A stretch of DNA of 64,000 nucleotides from NCBI RefSeq assembly GCF_017526105.1, contig NZ_CP071839.1:6029001-6093000 (forward strand), read 5' to 3'. The notes beneath the pieces are model-generated. The model was given only the letters and a program-made list of their open reading frames with translations, did not search any database and was not told where the DNA came from. Positions 51,438 to 59,645 of this stretch are shown here, piece after piece (within the stretch, counting starts at the first letter, position 1; every line of letters begins with the position of its first letter). The translations under genes and the position numbers were made by a program. This stretch comes from Streptomyces cyanogenus. Lineage in GTDB: Bacteria; Actinomycetota; Actinomycetes; Streptomycetales; Streptomycetaceae.

Positions 51438-51680
51438 TCAGCGCGCGATGCCGTCAAGGAACTCGCTCCAGGTGGTGGGGGAGAGGGTGAGGGTGGGACC
51501 GGCGGGGATCTTGGAGTCGCGAATGTGGATGACGGAGGGGTGGGCGGCCACCTCAAGGCAGTTGCCGCCTTCGCTGCCGCTGTGGCTGGACTTGCGCCAG
51601 GTGTAGGCGAGTTCGAGGCAGTTGCCGCCCTCACTGCTGCTGTAGCTGGACTTGAACCATGCCAGTGCTGCGGTGCTCAT
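51438..51680 (-). CDS. DUF397 protein with duplicated motif
   Basis: An 80-residue protein carrying the DUF397 hallmark twice: 'WFKSSYSSSEGGNCLE' and 'WRKSSHSGSEGGNCLEVA', then 'HIRDSKIPAGPTLTLSPTTW' and 'FLDGIAR'. The family is typical of streptomycetes and is nearly always paired with an XRE regulator of the WhiJ type, with which it is thought to act as antagonist or partner in developmental control. The start ATG 51680 overlaps the regulator's stop by 4 bases (ATGA), so translation is coupled. The doubled N-terminal motif is unusual; most members have one. Confidence 0.9.
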   Translation of the reverse strand: MSTAALAWFKSSYSSSEGGNCLELAYTWRKSSHSGSEGGNCLEVAAHPSVIHIRDSKIPAGPTLTLSPTTWSEFLDGIAR

Positions 51681-52498
51681 GACTCTCCTAGCAGTTCCTT
51701 CAGGAGGCACTCGCTCTCTTCGCAGGAGAGCGCCTGAGACCGCAGCATCGCATATTTGTGGTGGTAGTAACTGACCTCTTCCGGGTCATCCACGAGGAAA
51801 CTGGCGCGCTGCACTTCCAGGTAGACCAGCCGTTCGTGCTCAGGAGTCTCAAGCAGCACCATGGGCCCGCCGAGTGCTGCGTGAGGTGTCTTGTTCATGG
51901 GCATGACCTGAACACTCATGTGAACCGGTCGGACGAGCTCCAGGATCTGCCGGATCTGCTCGCGCAGGACTTCCGGACCACCCATCGGACGCCGCAGGAT
52001 GCTTTCCTCCAGGATGAAGTGGCCCACGGGGGGTTGCTCCCGCTGCCAGACCAACTGCCGATCCATGCGGGCCTGGACCCACTGATCGGCCGTCTCGCTG
52101 CCCAGTGCCGGATACCGGTAGTCGAATACAGCCCGACAGTAGTCCGGTGTCTGGAGGAGTCCCGGAACGACCAGGGTCTCGTACGTCAGGATGCCCACCG
52201 CCTCCTGCTCATGATCCACCAGCCCCTGCGCGAACTGCACGATCCGATCCCGTACCGGCAGCTTGGCGACCACCACCGCTAACGCCCCGCCCGTGTCGAG
52301 CAGTTCGTCGAACTGATCGGCTCGGTCCGGCTGCAGAGCCAGCCTCCCCTGCTCGATCGACCTCACCGTGTCCACGGCGAGGTTCGCCATCTCCGCGAAC
52401 TGTTCCTGGGTGAGACGCGCCTTCTTCCGGAAGTGCGCCACGAGCGCACCGACCGCGTACCACGAACCGACCTTCTTGGGCCTCGTCGCCACGTGCAT
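51677..52498 (-). CDS. XRE-family regulator with DUF5753 (WhiJ-like)
   Basis: A 273-residue transcription factor. The N-terminal helix-turn-helix is 'GALVAHFRKKARLTQEQFAE' then 'MANLAVDTVRSIEQGRLALQ'. The C-terminal DUF5753 region begins 'LTYETLVVPGLLQTPDYCRA' and holds 'LVWQREQPPVGHFILEESIL' and 'RPVHMSVQVMPMNKTPHAAL'. Proteins of this architecture (WhiJ, AbaA-type loci) influence development and antibiotic production together with a DUF397 partner. ATG 52498 follows GGGGAAAGG. The downstream DUF397 gene overlaps by 4 bases, and a divergent HATPase gene completes the usual cassette. Confidence 0.93.
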   Translation of the reverse strand: MHVATRPKKVGSWYAVGALVAHFRKKARLTQEQFAEMANLAVDTVRSIEQGRLALQPDRADQFDELLDTGGALAVVVAKLPVRDRIVQFAQGLVDHEQEAVGILTYETLVVPGLLQTPDYCRAVFDYRYPALGSETADQWVQARMDRQLVWQREQPPVGHFILEESILRRPMGGPEVLREQIRQILELVRPVHMSVQVMPMNKTPHAALGGPMVLLETPEHERLVYLEVQRASFLVDDPEEVSYYHHKYAMLRSQALSCEESECLLKELLGES

Positions 52499-52610
52499 GG
52501 CCGTACCTTTCCCCCGTACGCACCTGAAGCTCTCGTAGTGGACTCGTAGCAATGAGAACTACGACCTCACTCACTGACCCAGCGTAGTGACGCACAGTGA
52601 CACTCGCGGC

Positions 52611-53087
52611 ATGAACGAGGAATCCCAGCACCCCCGGACACGCCAGGCGCTCTACCGTCGGGACCGCAGGTCGGTACGGCTCGCAAGGGAGTTCGCCCGC
52701 GAAACGCTGACCGACTGGGCCACGGCCGGGCGCGGCGACGACGTGCTGCTCTGCGTGAGCGAGTTGGCGACCAACGCCCTTCTGCACGGCGTCCCCGCCG
52801 GCCGTGGCTTTCTGCTCCGGCTGACGCTGCACACCGACGGTGCCGTGCGGGTCGAGGTGCACGACAGCGGCCCGGGCGAGGTCCGCGCCCCGGAGGCGTC
52901 CGCGGACGCGGAGCACGGCCGGGGCCTGCTGCTCGTCGCGGCGTTGGCGGACAAGTGGGGGGTGGGGGAGCGGAACCCGGGGAAGATCGTGTGGTGTGAG
53001 TTCCATTCGTTGCCCGGCCGTGCGCCGACCGGTCAGGTGATCGCCGGCGTCGTCCCGTCGGGGAGCGCGCAGACCTCGCCGGCGTAG
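52611..53087 (+). CDS. RsbW/SpoIIAB-like ATP-binding protein
   Basis: A 158-residue HATPase_c protein of the anti-sigma-factor kinase type. The N box is 'LLCVSELATNALLHG', the G1 box 'VEVHDSGPGEVRAP', and the G2-like segment 'EHGRGLLLVAALADKWGVGE'. Such orphan ATPases accompany XRE/DUF397 cassettes in Streptomyces, where their partner is usually unknown. ATG 52611 is taken; GTG 52587 would add 8 residues. No ribosome site is obvious for either. The 3' end overlaps by 55 bases with a convergent small secreted-protein gene. Confidence 0.88.
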   Translation: MNEESQHPRTRQALYRRDRRSVRLAREFARETLTDWATAGRGDDVLLCVSELATNALLHGVPAGRGFLLRLTLHTDGAVRVEVHDSGPGEVRAPEASADAEHGRGLLLVAALADKWGVGERNPGKIVWCEFHSLPGRAPTGQVIAGVVPSGSAQTSPA

Positions 53088-53239
53088 GGGCGTGAAACGA
53101 TCTGTCCGCCGGCGGCCGTGCAGTCGTCTCTGGAGATGTTCGGTGACGAGGCGGCCCCGGCGCTGACAGCGCCGACGGCGCTCACGCCGGCAAGGGTGGC
53201 CGCGGCCAGGGCGAGGCCCAGGATTCTTCGCACGCGCAT
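53033..53239 (-). CDS. Small secreted protein with one Cys pair
   Basis: A 68-residue precursor. 'MRVRRILGLALAAATLAGVS' and following Ala-rich sequence form a Sec signal, cut near residue 30 after 'GAAS'. The mature peptide of about 38 residues has exactly two Cys ('DDCTAAGG' and 'EVCALPDG'), suggesting one disulfide. No family is recognised. It overlaps the 3' end of the HATPase gene on the other strand. The next gene upstream also encodes a small secreted Cys protein on the same strand. Confidence 0.65.
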   Translation of the reverse strand: MRVRRILGLALAAATLAGVSAVGAVSAGAASSPNISRDDCTAAGGQIVSRPYAGEVCALPDGTTPAIT

Positions 53240-53359
53240 GACTTCCTCCTCTCGGGCGCCTTCGTTCGGCTTCCGGGAAGGACAGGTCTCAGGACGACGG
53301 CGCCCTCCTCCTCAGCATGGGCGCTCCGCAGGGGGCCTGCGAGACGAGGCCGGGCACCG

Positions 53360-53635
53360 CTAACGCGGTTCGTGGGCCGCCGCTCGGCATGCACCGGTCG
53401 CGGCGCCGCCCGCCACTCCGGCCCCGGTCAGCCCGGTCGCACAACCCTGCAGGTCGCCGACCACGCCACGCCTGCAGGCCGCTGTGACGGCGTCGGAATC
53501 GGTGGCACCGGCCAGTTGGGCCATCTGTGTGCAGGCGGGGATGTCCGCCCGGACCGCGGGAGCGGCGAGGACCGCACCGCCGAGGGTGAGGGTCAGACCG
53601 GTGAGGGCACCGGCGATTCGCGTCGAGGTGCGCAT
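53360..53635 (-). CDS. Small secreted protein with four Cys
   Basis: A 91-residue precursor from ATG 53635. The first 30 residues are a Sec signal peptide ('GLTLTLGGAVLAAPAVRA'). The mature part, about 61 residues starting 'DIPACTQMAQLAGATDSDAV', holds four Cys spaced to allow two disulfides. Function unknown. It lies upstream of the other small Cys protein on the same strand. The 275 bases upstream of it, to 53910, hold no gene I can support. Confidence 0.65.
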   Translation of the reverse strand: MRTSTRIAGALTGLTLTLGGAVLAAPAVRADIPACTQMAQLAGATDSDAVTAACRRGVVGDLQGCATGLTGAGVAGGAATGACRAAAHEPR

Positions 53636-53910
53636 GGGAGGCACCTGCCTTCCAGGTTGGCGCGACAGGGCCGCCTGGCGACGCTCGGTGTGCCCCGGCC
53701 GGCGGGCTCACGGACGGACCGCGCGATTCTGCGTCGCGTCCGTCGAGCCGCACCGGGACATCGTCGCCAGGCCGAAGGAGAGGGCCCCGGACCGGGTGAC
53801 ACGTTATCGGCCCTCCACCCGCGGGCTCCTCACTCCAGCGTCGCATCCTTTTCTCCGCCCGTCCTGGGCACCCGGGCGGCGCTGGGGAACCGCTCCCCGC
53901 TCCCCGCGCC

Positions 53911-54516
53911 TCACGCGTTCCTGATGGCCGAGACGTCGAAGACCAGCTTGATCTTGTCGGAGACCAGGACGCCGCCGGTCTCCAGCGCCGCGTTCCAGGT
54001 CAGGCCCCACTCGGAGCGCAGGATCTCGGCCTTGCCCTCGAAGCCGACGCGCTCGTTGCCGAAGGGGTCCTGGGCGGAGCCGTTGAACTCCAGGTCGATG
54101 GTGAGCGGCTTGGTGACGCCGAGCAGGGAGAGGTCGCCGGTGATGCGGTACGCGTCGCCGCCGAGGGCCTCCGCCTTGGTGGAGCGGAACGTCATGGTCG
54201 GGAACTCGTCGATCTTGAAGAAGTCGGAGGACTTCAGGTGGCCGTCGCGGTCGGCGTTGCCGGTCTCGATGCTGTCCATCCGCACGTCGAGCGTGGCGGT
54301 GGACTTCGTGGGATCGGCGCCGTCCAGGTGCAGCGTGCCGGTGAAGTCCTGGAAGCTGCCCTTGACGTTGGTGACCATGGCGTGCCGGGCGACGAAACCG
54401 ATCGAGCTGTGGGCCGGGTCGATCGTGTAGTCGCCGGTCAGCGCGGTCAGGTCCGGGCCGGCCGTGGCCTGCGCGACGGGGGCGGGGGTGGTGTCCTTAC
54501 GGCTGAAGATGCCCAT
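53911..54516 (-). CDS. YceI-family protein
   Basis: A 201-residue protein of the YceI lipocalin-like family (polyisoprenoid-binding in characterised cases). After a short hydrophilic leader ('GIFSRKDTTPAPVAQATAGP') comes the family core: 'TGDYTIDPAHSSIGFVARHA', 'VKGSFQDFTGTLHLDGADP', 'DFFKIDEFPTMTFRSTKAEA' and 'NERVGFEGKAEILRSEWGLT'. There is no signal peptide, so this is a cytoplasmic version, common in actinobacteria. The biological role is uncertain. Two MarR-like boxes lie in its promoter region. Confidence 0.92.
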   Translation of the reverse strand: MGIFSRKDTTPAPVAQATAGPDLTALTGDYTIDPAHSSIGFVARHAMVTNVKGSFQDFTGTLHLDGADPTKSTATLDVRMDSIETGNADRDGHLKSSDFFKIDEFPTMTFRSTKAEALGGDAYRITGDLSLLGVTKPLTIDLEFNGSAQDPFGNERVGFEGKAEILRSEWGLTWNAALETGGVLVSDKIKLVFDVSAIRNA

Positions 54517-54537
54517 GAGATGCTCCTGTGAGTGCTT

Positions 54538-54597
54538 GTTGAACGTTAAACGAACCTTGTGACTCCGAAGGTAGACCCATTCAGTTCAGTTTTCAAC
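54538..54597. promoter_or_regulatory. Two MarR-like boxes upstream of the YceI gene
   Basis: A 14-bp palindrome GTTNAACGTTNAAC (54538-54551) lies 22 bases from the YceI start. A second copy matching 10 of 14 positions of its complement lies at 54584-54597. The form fits a MarR-type operator; no MarR gene is nearby. Confidence 0.45.
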
Positions 54598-54739
54598 ATC
54601 ATGCGCAACGTGTTTCCATCCTCACCCACGGTCATCGCGCATGCCCCCTGGCGCACCTCCCCGCGCTCGGGCACCATCTCGCCTGCACCACCTGCACAGC
54701 CGACCCCCAGCACGCACGGCCCACCGCAGGAAGGTCCCC

Positions 54740-55246
54740 ATGAAGCCGCTCAAGCTCCGCGCGCTCCTCACCGCGCTCGCCCTCGTCCTCGCCCCCGGCA
54801 TCGCCGTCCTCGGCACCGCGACGGACGCCTTCGCCGTCACGAAGATCAGCCACGCCACGGCCACCCAGATGTTCCGCGACGTCGGCATCACCTGGTCGTC
54901 CTCCGGCAACTGCTCCGACCGCAACAACCCCACCTGCACGTCCTTCGAGCAGCTCAACCTCGCCACCGCCCAGGGCGCCCAGACCCTCAAGCGGGCCAGC
55001 GGCTGCGCCCTCGACATCACCGGCGGCACCGAGACCGGACACGCCTCGGGCACCTACTCCCACTGGAACGGCTACAAGCTCGACTACGGCAAGAACACGT
55101 GCGTGACGTCGTACATCAAGAACAACTTCGGCTACATCGGCCTCCGCGGCGACGGCGCCCCGCAGTACCGGTCCGGCTCCGGCAACATCTACGCCGACGA
55201 GGGCAGCCACTGGGACGTCCTCTACTACAACTGCGGCGGCTGCTGA
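54740..55246 (+). CDS. Secreted M15-like zinc peptidase candidate
   Basis: A 168-residue exported protein. The signal peptide ends near residue 34 ('GTATDAFA'). The mature domain carries 'ALDITGGTETGHASGTYSHW' then 'NGYKLD', giving an H-x2-G-x3-D spacing like the zinc motif of M15 D,D-peptidases, and 'DEGSHWDVLY' near the C-terminus, matching the family's E-x2-H-W-D segment. Predicted zinc ligands are those His, Asp and His. It has several Cys likely in disulfides and ends 'NCGGC'. Peptidoglycan cleavage is a reasonable guess, unproven. ATG 54740 has AGGAAGG upstream. The PL8 gene follows 24 bases later. Confidence 0.75.
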   Translation: MKPLKLRALLTALALVLAPGIAVLGTATDAFAVTKISHATATQMFRDVGITWSSSGNCSDRNNPTCTSFEQLNLATAQGAQTLKRASGCALDITGGTETGHASGTYSHWNGYKLDYGKNTCVTSYIKNNFGYIGLRGDGAPQYRSGSGNIYADEGSHWDVLYYNCGGC

Positions 55247-55270
55247 GCCGGGAGCCGAGGAGAGAGGGCG

Positions 55271-57586
55271 GTGACCGGCCCCATGTGGATGACCCGGCGC
55301 GCACTGCTGCTGGCCGCCGCCCTCGCCGCCGCCCCGGCGCCGGCGGCGCGGGCGGCCGAGGACCCGTACGGCACACTGCGCCGCCGCTGGCTCGGCATCT
55401 CCCTGGGCACGGGGTACGACCCGGCCGCCGAGCCTTACGCCTCCCGGCTCGCCCGACTCGGGCAGCAGGCAGGGGAGTACCGGGAGGGCATGGCCCCCGG
55501 CCCCGTCTCGCTCTGGCCGGGGCACCCCTTCGACCCGCCCTCCGGCATCACCTTCAGCTACGGCCGGCTGTGGACCATGGCCCAGGCGTACGTCCAGCCC
55601 GGCACCGGTGCGACCGGCGATCCCGGCCTCCTCGCCGACGTGCTGCGCGGGCTCGACCACCTCTCCGCCACCGTCTACAACCCCGCCACCACCCGCTACG
55701 GCAACTGGTGGGAGTGGCAGATCGGCAGCCCCCGGCTGCTGACGGACATCACCGCCGCGCTGTACGAGCAGCTCGGCCCGGACCGGATCGCCGCCGCCTG
55801 CGCGGCCGTCGACCACTTCGTCCCGGACACGGTGCTCACCGACTACTCCGGCACCTCCACCGGCGCCAACCGCGTCGACCTGTGCCGCTCGGTCGCCCTG
55901 CGCGGCGTCCTCGGCCGGGCCCCGGAGAAGATCTCCCTCGCCCGCGACGCCCTCTCGCCCGTCTTCCCGTACGTCACGAAGGGCGACGGCCTCTACGCCG
56001 ACGGCTCCTTCGTCCAGCACACCTGGGTCGCCTACTCGGGCACGTACGGCCAGGTCCTGCTCGACGGCCTCGGGCGGCTGTTCGCGCTGCTCGCCGGGTC
56101 GGCGTGGGAGATCACCGACCCCGCCCGGCAGAACGTCCTGGACAGCGTCGAGCACGCCTACGCGCCGCTGATCCACGACGGGCTGGTGATGGACTGCGTC
56201 AACGGCCGTGCCATCAGCCGGGGTCACCTGCGCTCCGACGACCTGCACGTGCTGCGCAGCGACCACTTCCACGGGCAGGCCCTGATCGCCGCCATCGCCC
56301 TGGTCGCCGCCGGCGCGGGCGAGGCCGAGCGCGAGCGCTGGTACGGCCGCGTCAAAGGCTGGCTCGAACGGGACACCGTCGTACCGGTCATGACGTCACG
56401 TCAGTTCGGGATCGCCGATCTCGCGCGGCTGCACGCCATCACCGCCTCGCCCCGGCCCGCGGCCCCCGAACCCCTCGGGCACCGCCTCTTCCCGGCCATG
56501 GACCGCGCCGTCCACCGCACCCCCCGGTTCACCGCCGCCCTCGCCATGGCCAGTGACCGCATCGCCCACTACGAGTGCGGCAACGGCGAGAACCCGCGCG
56601 GCTGGCACACCGGGTCCGGCATGCTCTCCTGGTGGCCGCGGGGCCGCGGCGACCAGTACACCGACTGGTACTGGCCCACCGTCGACTGGTACCGGCTGCC
56701 CGGCACCACCGTCTCGACCAGGCGGCTCCCCGACCGGGCCGGCGGCGAGTGGGGCGCCCCCAGGCCGGACGTGCGCTGGGTCGGCGGGACCACCGACGGC
56801 ACGTACGCGGCGGTCGGCCAGCACCTCAAGGGCCTCGGCTCGACCCTCCGGGCCCACAAGTCCTGGTTCTTCCTCGACGACGCCGTGGTCTGCCTCGGCG
56901 CCGGCATCGGCTGCACCGACGGCGTGCCCGTCGAGACCGTCGTGGACAACCGCAACCTGGGCGAGAACGGCACCGAGGCCTTCGTGCGCGCCGCACACTG
57001 GGCCCACCTGGAGGGGCACGGCGGCTGGATCCTGCCGTGCGGCGGCGAGCTGCACACCCTGCGCGAGGACCGGACCGGCGCCTGGTCCGACATCAACACC
57101 GCCGGCACCGACGAGCGGCGCACCCGGCGCTGGCAGACCCTCTGGCTCGACCACGGCACCGACCCGGCGGCCGCCGGCTACGTCTACGTCCTGCTGCCCG
57201 GCGCCTCCCGCGGGCGGACCGCCGCCCGGGCCGCCGACCGGCACTGGCTGTCCGTCCTCGCCAACGACACCACCGCCCAGGCCGTCGCCGTGCCCCGGCT
57301 GGGCCTGACCGCGTGGAACTTCTGGCGGGCCGGTACGGTGGGGGACCTGACCGCCTCGGCCGGCGCGAGCGTGCTCGTCGTCCGGCGGGGCCGTACGGCC
57401 ACCCTCCACATCAGCGAGCCGCCCCGCGGCGGGGCCCCGCTGGAGCTGGTCTGGAACCGTCCGGTGCGCGCGGTGATCCGGGCCGACGACAGCGTCCGGG
57501 TCCGGTCGGCTGACCGCCGTCTGGGGCTCCTTGTCACTCCGGGGATGGCATGTGCCACCCATGAATGTGAGGTGGGTCTCAGCTGA
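55271..57586 (+). CDS. Secreted polysaccharide lyase family 8 (hyaluronate/xanthan lyase type)
   Basis: A 771-residue exported lyase cleaving uronic-acid polysaccharides by beta-elimination. A Tat-like signal ('MTRRALLLAAALAAAPAPAA') ends near residue 29. The alpha/alpha-toroid domain carries Asn200 ('TGANRVDLCR'), His250 and Tyr259 ('VQHTWVAYSGTYG'). Their spacing of 50 and 9 residues equals that of Asn349, His399 and Tyr408 in pneumococcal hyaluronate lyase, and the aromatic patch 'NWWEWQIG' is present. The C-terminal beta-sandwiches follow ('ISRGHLRSDDLHVLRSDHFH' marks the domain border). GTG 55271 has GGAGAG upstream. It is probably in an operon with the preceding peptidase-like gene. Confidence 0.93.
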   Translation: MTGPMWMTRRALLLAAALAAAPAPAARAAEDPYGTLRRRWLGISLGTGYDPAAEPYASRLARLGQQAGEYREGMAPGPVSLWPGHPFDPPSGITFSYGRLWTMAQAYVQPGTGATGDPGLLADVLRGLDHLSATVYNPATTRYGNWWEWQIGSPRLLTDITAALYEQLGPDRIAAACAAVDHFVPDTVLTDYSGTSTGANRVDLCRSVALRGVLGRAPEKISLARDALSPVFPYVTKGDGLYADGSFVQHTWVAYSGTYGQVLLDGLGRLFALLAGSAWEITDPARQNVLDSVEHAYAPLIHDGLVMDCVNGRAISRGHLRSDDLHVLRSDHFHGQALIAAIALVAAGAGEAERERWYGRVKGWLERDTVVPVMTSRQFGIADLARLHAITASPRPAAPEPLGHRLFPAMDRAVHRTPRFTAALAMASDRIAHYECGNGENPRGWHTGSGMLSWWPRGRGDQYTDWYWPTVDWYRLPGTTVSTRRLPDRAGGEWGAPRPDVRWVGGTTDGTYAAVGQHLKGLGSTLRAHKSWFFLDDAVVCLGAGIGCTDGVPVETVVDNRNLGENGTEAFVRAAHWAHLEGHGGWILPCGGELHTLREDRTGAWSDINTAGTDERRTRRWQTLWLDHGTDPAAAGYVYVLLPGASRGRTAARAADRHWLSVLANDTTAQAVAVPRLGLTAWNFWRAGTVGDLTASAGASVLVVRRGRTATLHISEPPRGGAPLELVWNRPVRAVIRADDSVRVRSADRRLGLLVTPGMACATHECEVGLS

Positions 57587-57740
57587 CGACTTTGTCACCC
57601 CCCTACAACGCATCGGCCTCCTGAGCAGTCGGAACGGCTGCATGTCGCCATGGTTCTGTTCACTGGTACCAGGAAAACGGGCCGGAGACTGTACAGAGTC
57701 GACGGCTCGCTTTTCTTCGTGTCCTTCGTAAGGTCGCTAC

Positions 57741-59336
57741 ATGACCGTTTTGGAAGAGACGACGGGTGAGCCGACCGGTGAGCCGACGGACGCACGCGGA
57801 CGGGTCGCCGAACTGCACGAGATCCGTGCCCAGGCCGTCGCCGGCCCGAGCGAGAAGGCGACCGAGGCGCAGCACGCCAAGGGCAAGCTGACGGCACGGG
57901 AGCGGATCGAGCTGCTCCTCGACCCGGGGTCCTTCCAGGAGGTCGAGCAGCTGCGCCGGCACCGGGCGACCGGCTTCGGGCTGGAGGCGAAGAAGCCGTA
58001 CACCGACGGTGTCATCACCGGCTGGGGCACGGTGGAGGGCCGTACGGTCTTCGTCTACGCCCACGACTTCCGGATCTTCGGCGGCGCGCTGGGCGAGGCC
58101 CACGCCACCAAGATCCACAAGATCATGGACATGGCCATCGCGGCCGGGGCTCCGCTGGTGTCGCTGAACGACGGCGCGGGCGCCCGTATCCAGGAGGGCG
58201 TCTCGGCCCTCGCCGGCTACGGCGGCATCTTCCAGCGCAACACCAAGGCGTCGGGTGTCATCCCGCAGATCTCCGTGATGCTCGGCCCGTGCGCCGGCGG
58301 CGCGGCCTACAGCCCCGCCCTCACGGACTTCGTCTTCATGGTCCGCGAGACCTCCCAGATGTTCATCACCGGCCCCGACGTGGTCAAGGCCGTGACGGGC
58401 GAGGAGATCAGCCAGAACGGCCTGGGCGGCGCCGACGTCCACGCGGAGACCTCCGGCGTCTGCCACTTCGCGTACGACGACGAGGAGACGTGCATCGCCG
58501 AGGTGCGCTACCTCCTCTCGCTCCTCCCGCAGAACAACCGCGAGAACCCCCCGCGGGCCGAGTCCACGGACCCCGTCGACCGCCGCAGCGACGTGCTGCT
58601 GGACCTGGTCCCCGCCGACGGCAACCGGCCGTACGACATGGCCAAGGTCATCGAGGAGATCGTCGACGACGGCGAGTACCTGGAGGTCCACGAGCGCTGG
58701 GCGCGCAACATCATCTGCGCCCTGGCCCGGCTGGACGGCCAGGTCGTCGGCATCATCGCCAACCAGCCGCAGGTGCTGGCGGGCGTCCTGGACATCGAAG
58801 CCTCGGAAAAAGCTGCGCGCTTTGTCCAGATGTGTGACGCTTTCAATATCCCGATCGTCACCTTCCTGGACGTCCCCGGGTTCCTCCCCGGTGTCGACCA
58901 GGAACACGGCGGAATCATCCGCCACGGCGCGAAGCTGCTGTACGCCTACTGCAACGCGACCGTGCCGAGGATTTCGCTCATCCTGCGCAAGGCGTACGGA
59001 GGTGCGTACATCGTCATGGACTCCCAGTCGATCGGCGCCGACCTCACCTACGCCTGGCCGACGAACGAGATCGCCGTCATGGGCGCCGAGGGCGCGGCCA
59101 ACGTCATCTTCCGCCGGCAGATCGCCGACGCCGAGGACCCCGAGGCCATGCGGCAGAAGATGGTCAAGGAGTACAAGGCCGAGCTGATGCACCCGTACTA
59201 CGCGGCCGAGCGGGGCCTGGTCGACGACGTCATCGACCCCGCCGAGACCCGCGAGGTGCTCGTGAAGTCCCTGGCGATGCTGCACACCAAGCACGCCGAC
59301 CTGCCTTCCCGCAAGCACGGCAACCCCCCGCAGTAA
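57741..59336 (+). CDS. accB: Acyl-CoA carboxylase carboxyltransferase (beta) subunit
   Basis: A 531-residue carboxyltransferase that moves the biotin-bound carboxyl group onto acetyl- or propionyl-CoA, supplying malonyl- or methylmalonyl-CoA. The N-domain has 'VIPQISVMLGPCAGGAAYSP', an oxyanion-hole region. The C-domain has 'LRKAYGGAYIVMDSQSIGAD' then 'LTYAWPTNEIAVMGAEGAAN'. The small epsilon subunit gene follows, an arrangement that in S. coelicolor defines AccB-AccE (symbol used in that sense, not the E. coli biotin carrier). Acetyl- versus propionyl-CoA preference is not decided here. ATG 57741 follows AAGG. Confidence 0.93.
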   Translation: MTVLEETTGEPTGEPTDARGRVAELHEIRAQAVAGPSEKATEAQHAKGKLTARERIELLLDPGSFQEVEQLRRHRATGFGLEAKKPYTDGVITGWGTVEGRTVFVYAHDFRIFGGALGEAHATKIHKIMDMAIAAGAPLVSLNDGAGARIQEGVSALAGYGGIFQRNTKASGVIPQISVMLGPCAGGAAYSPALTDFVFMVRETSQMFITGPDVVKAVTGEEISQNGLGGADVHAETSGVCHFAYDDEETCIAEVRYLLSLLPQNNRENPPRAESTDPVDRRSDVLLDLVPADGNRPYDMAKVIEEIVDDGEYLEVHERWARNIICALARLDGQVVGIIANQPQVLAGVLDIEASEKAARFVQMCDAFNIPIVTFLDVPGFLPGVDQEHGGIIRHGAKLLYAYCNATVPRISLILRKAYGGAYIVMDSQSIGADLTYAWPTNEIAVMGAEGAANVIFRRQIADAEDPEAMRQKMVKEYKAELMHPYYAAERGLVDDVIDPAETREVLVKSLAMLHTKHADLPSRKHGNPPQ

Positions 59337-59393
59337 CCCAGCGGACCCGCCGCGGCAACCCCGCGGACCTCTCTCTCACGGAGACTGACACCC

Positions 59394-59585
59394 ATGAGCA
59401 CTCCTGACATCCGCGTCGAGAAGGGCCACGCCGAGCCCGAGGAGGTCGCCGCCATCACGGCCATCCTCATGGCCCGCGCCGCCGCCCGCCCCGAGCCTTC
59501 GGCGACCCACCGGGTCCGCCCGAAGGCAGGCTGGCGCCGCCTGGAGCGCGAGCCCGGCTTCCGGGCACCGCACAGCTGGCACTGA
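59394..59585 (+). CDS. accE: Acyl-CoA carboxylase epsilon subunit
   Basis: A 63-residue protein starting 57 bases after the carboxyltransferase gene. The sequence 'IRVEKGHAEPEEVAAITAIL' is the signature of actinobacterial epsilon subunits, small activators that dock the biotinylated alpha subunit to the beta hexamer. 'GWRRLEREPGFRAPHSWH' closes it in the usual way. A ribosome site (ACGGAGA) precedes ATG 59394. A very strong hairpin follows, ending the accB-accE operon. Confidence 0.93.
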   Translation: MSTPDIRVEKGHAEPEEVAAITAILMARAAARPEPSATHRVRPKAGWRRLEREPGFRAPHSWH

Positions 59586-59599
59586 GGTTCGTGCGCTCG

Positions 59600-59641
59600 A
59601 CCGCGGCCCCGCCACTCCGTTCGGGAGGGCGGGGCCGCGGT
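59600..59641. terminator. Strong bidirectional hairpin between accE and the NACHT gene
   Basis: A perfect 14-bp stem (59600-59613 with 59628-59641) with further pairing inside the loop (CTCC/GGGAG) separates convergent genes. Confidence 0.88.
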
Positions 59642-59645
59642 GTGT

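Noticed and set aside
53636..53910. A possible gene in the gap between the four-Cys protein and YceI
   Set aside because: No frame with Streptomyces codon bias and a usable start was seen on either strand; I see nothing supportable here.
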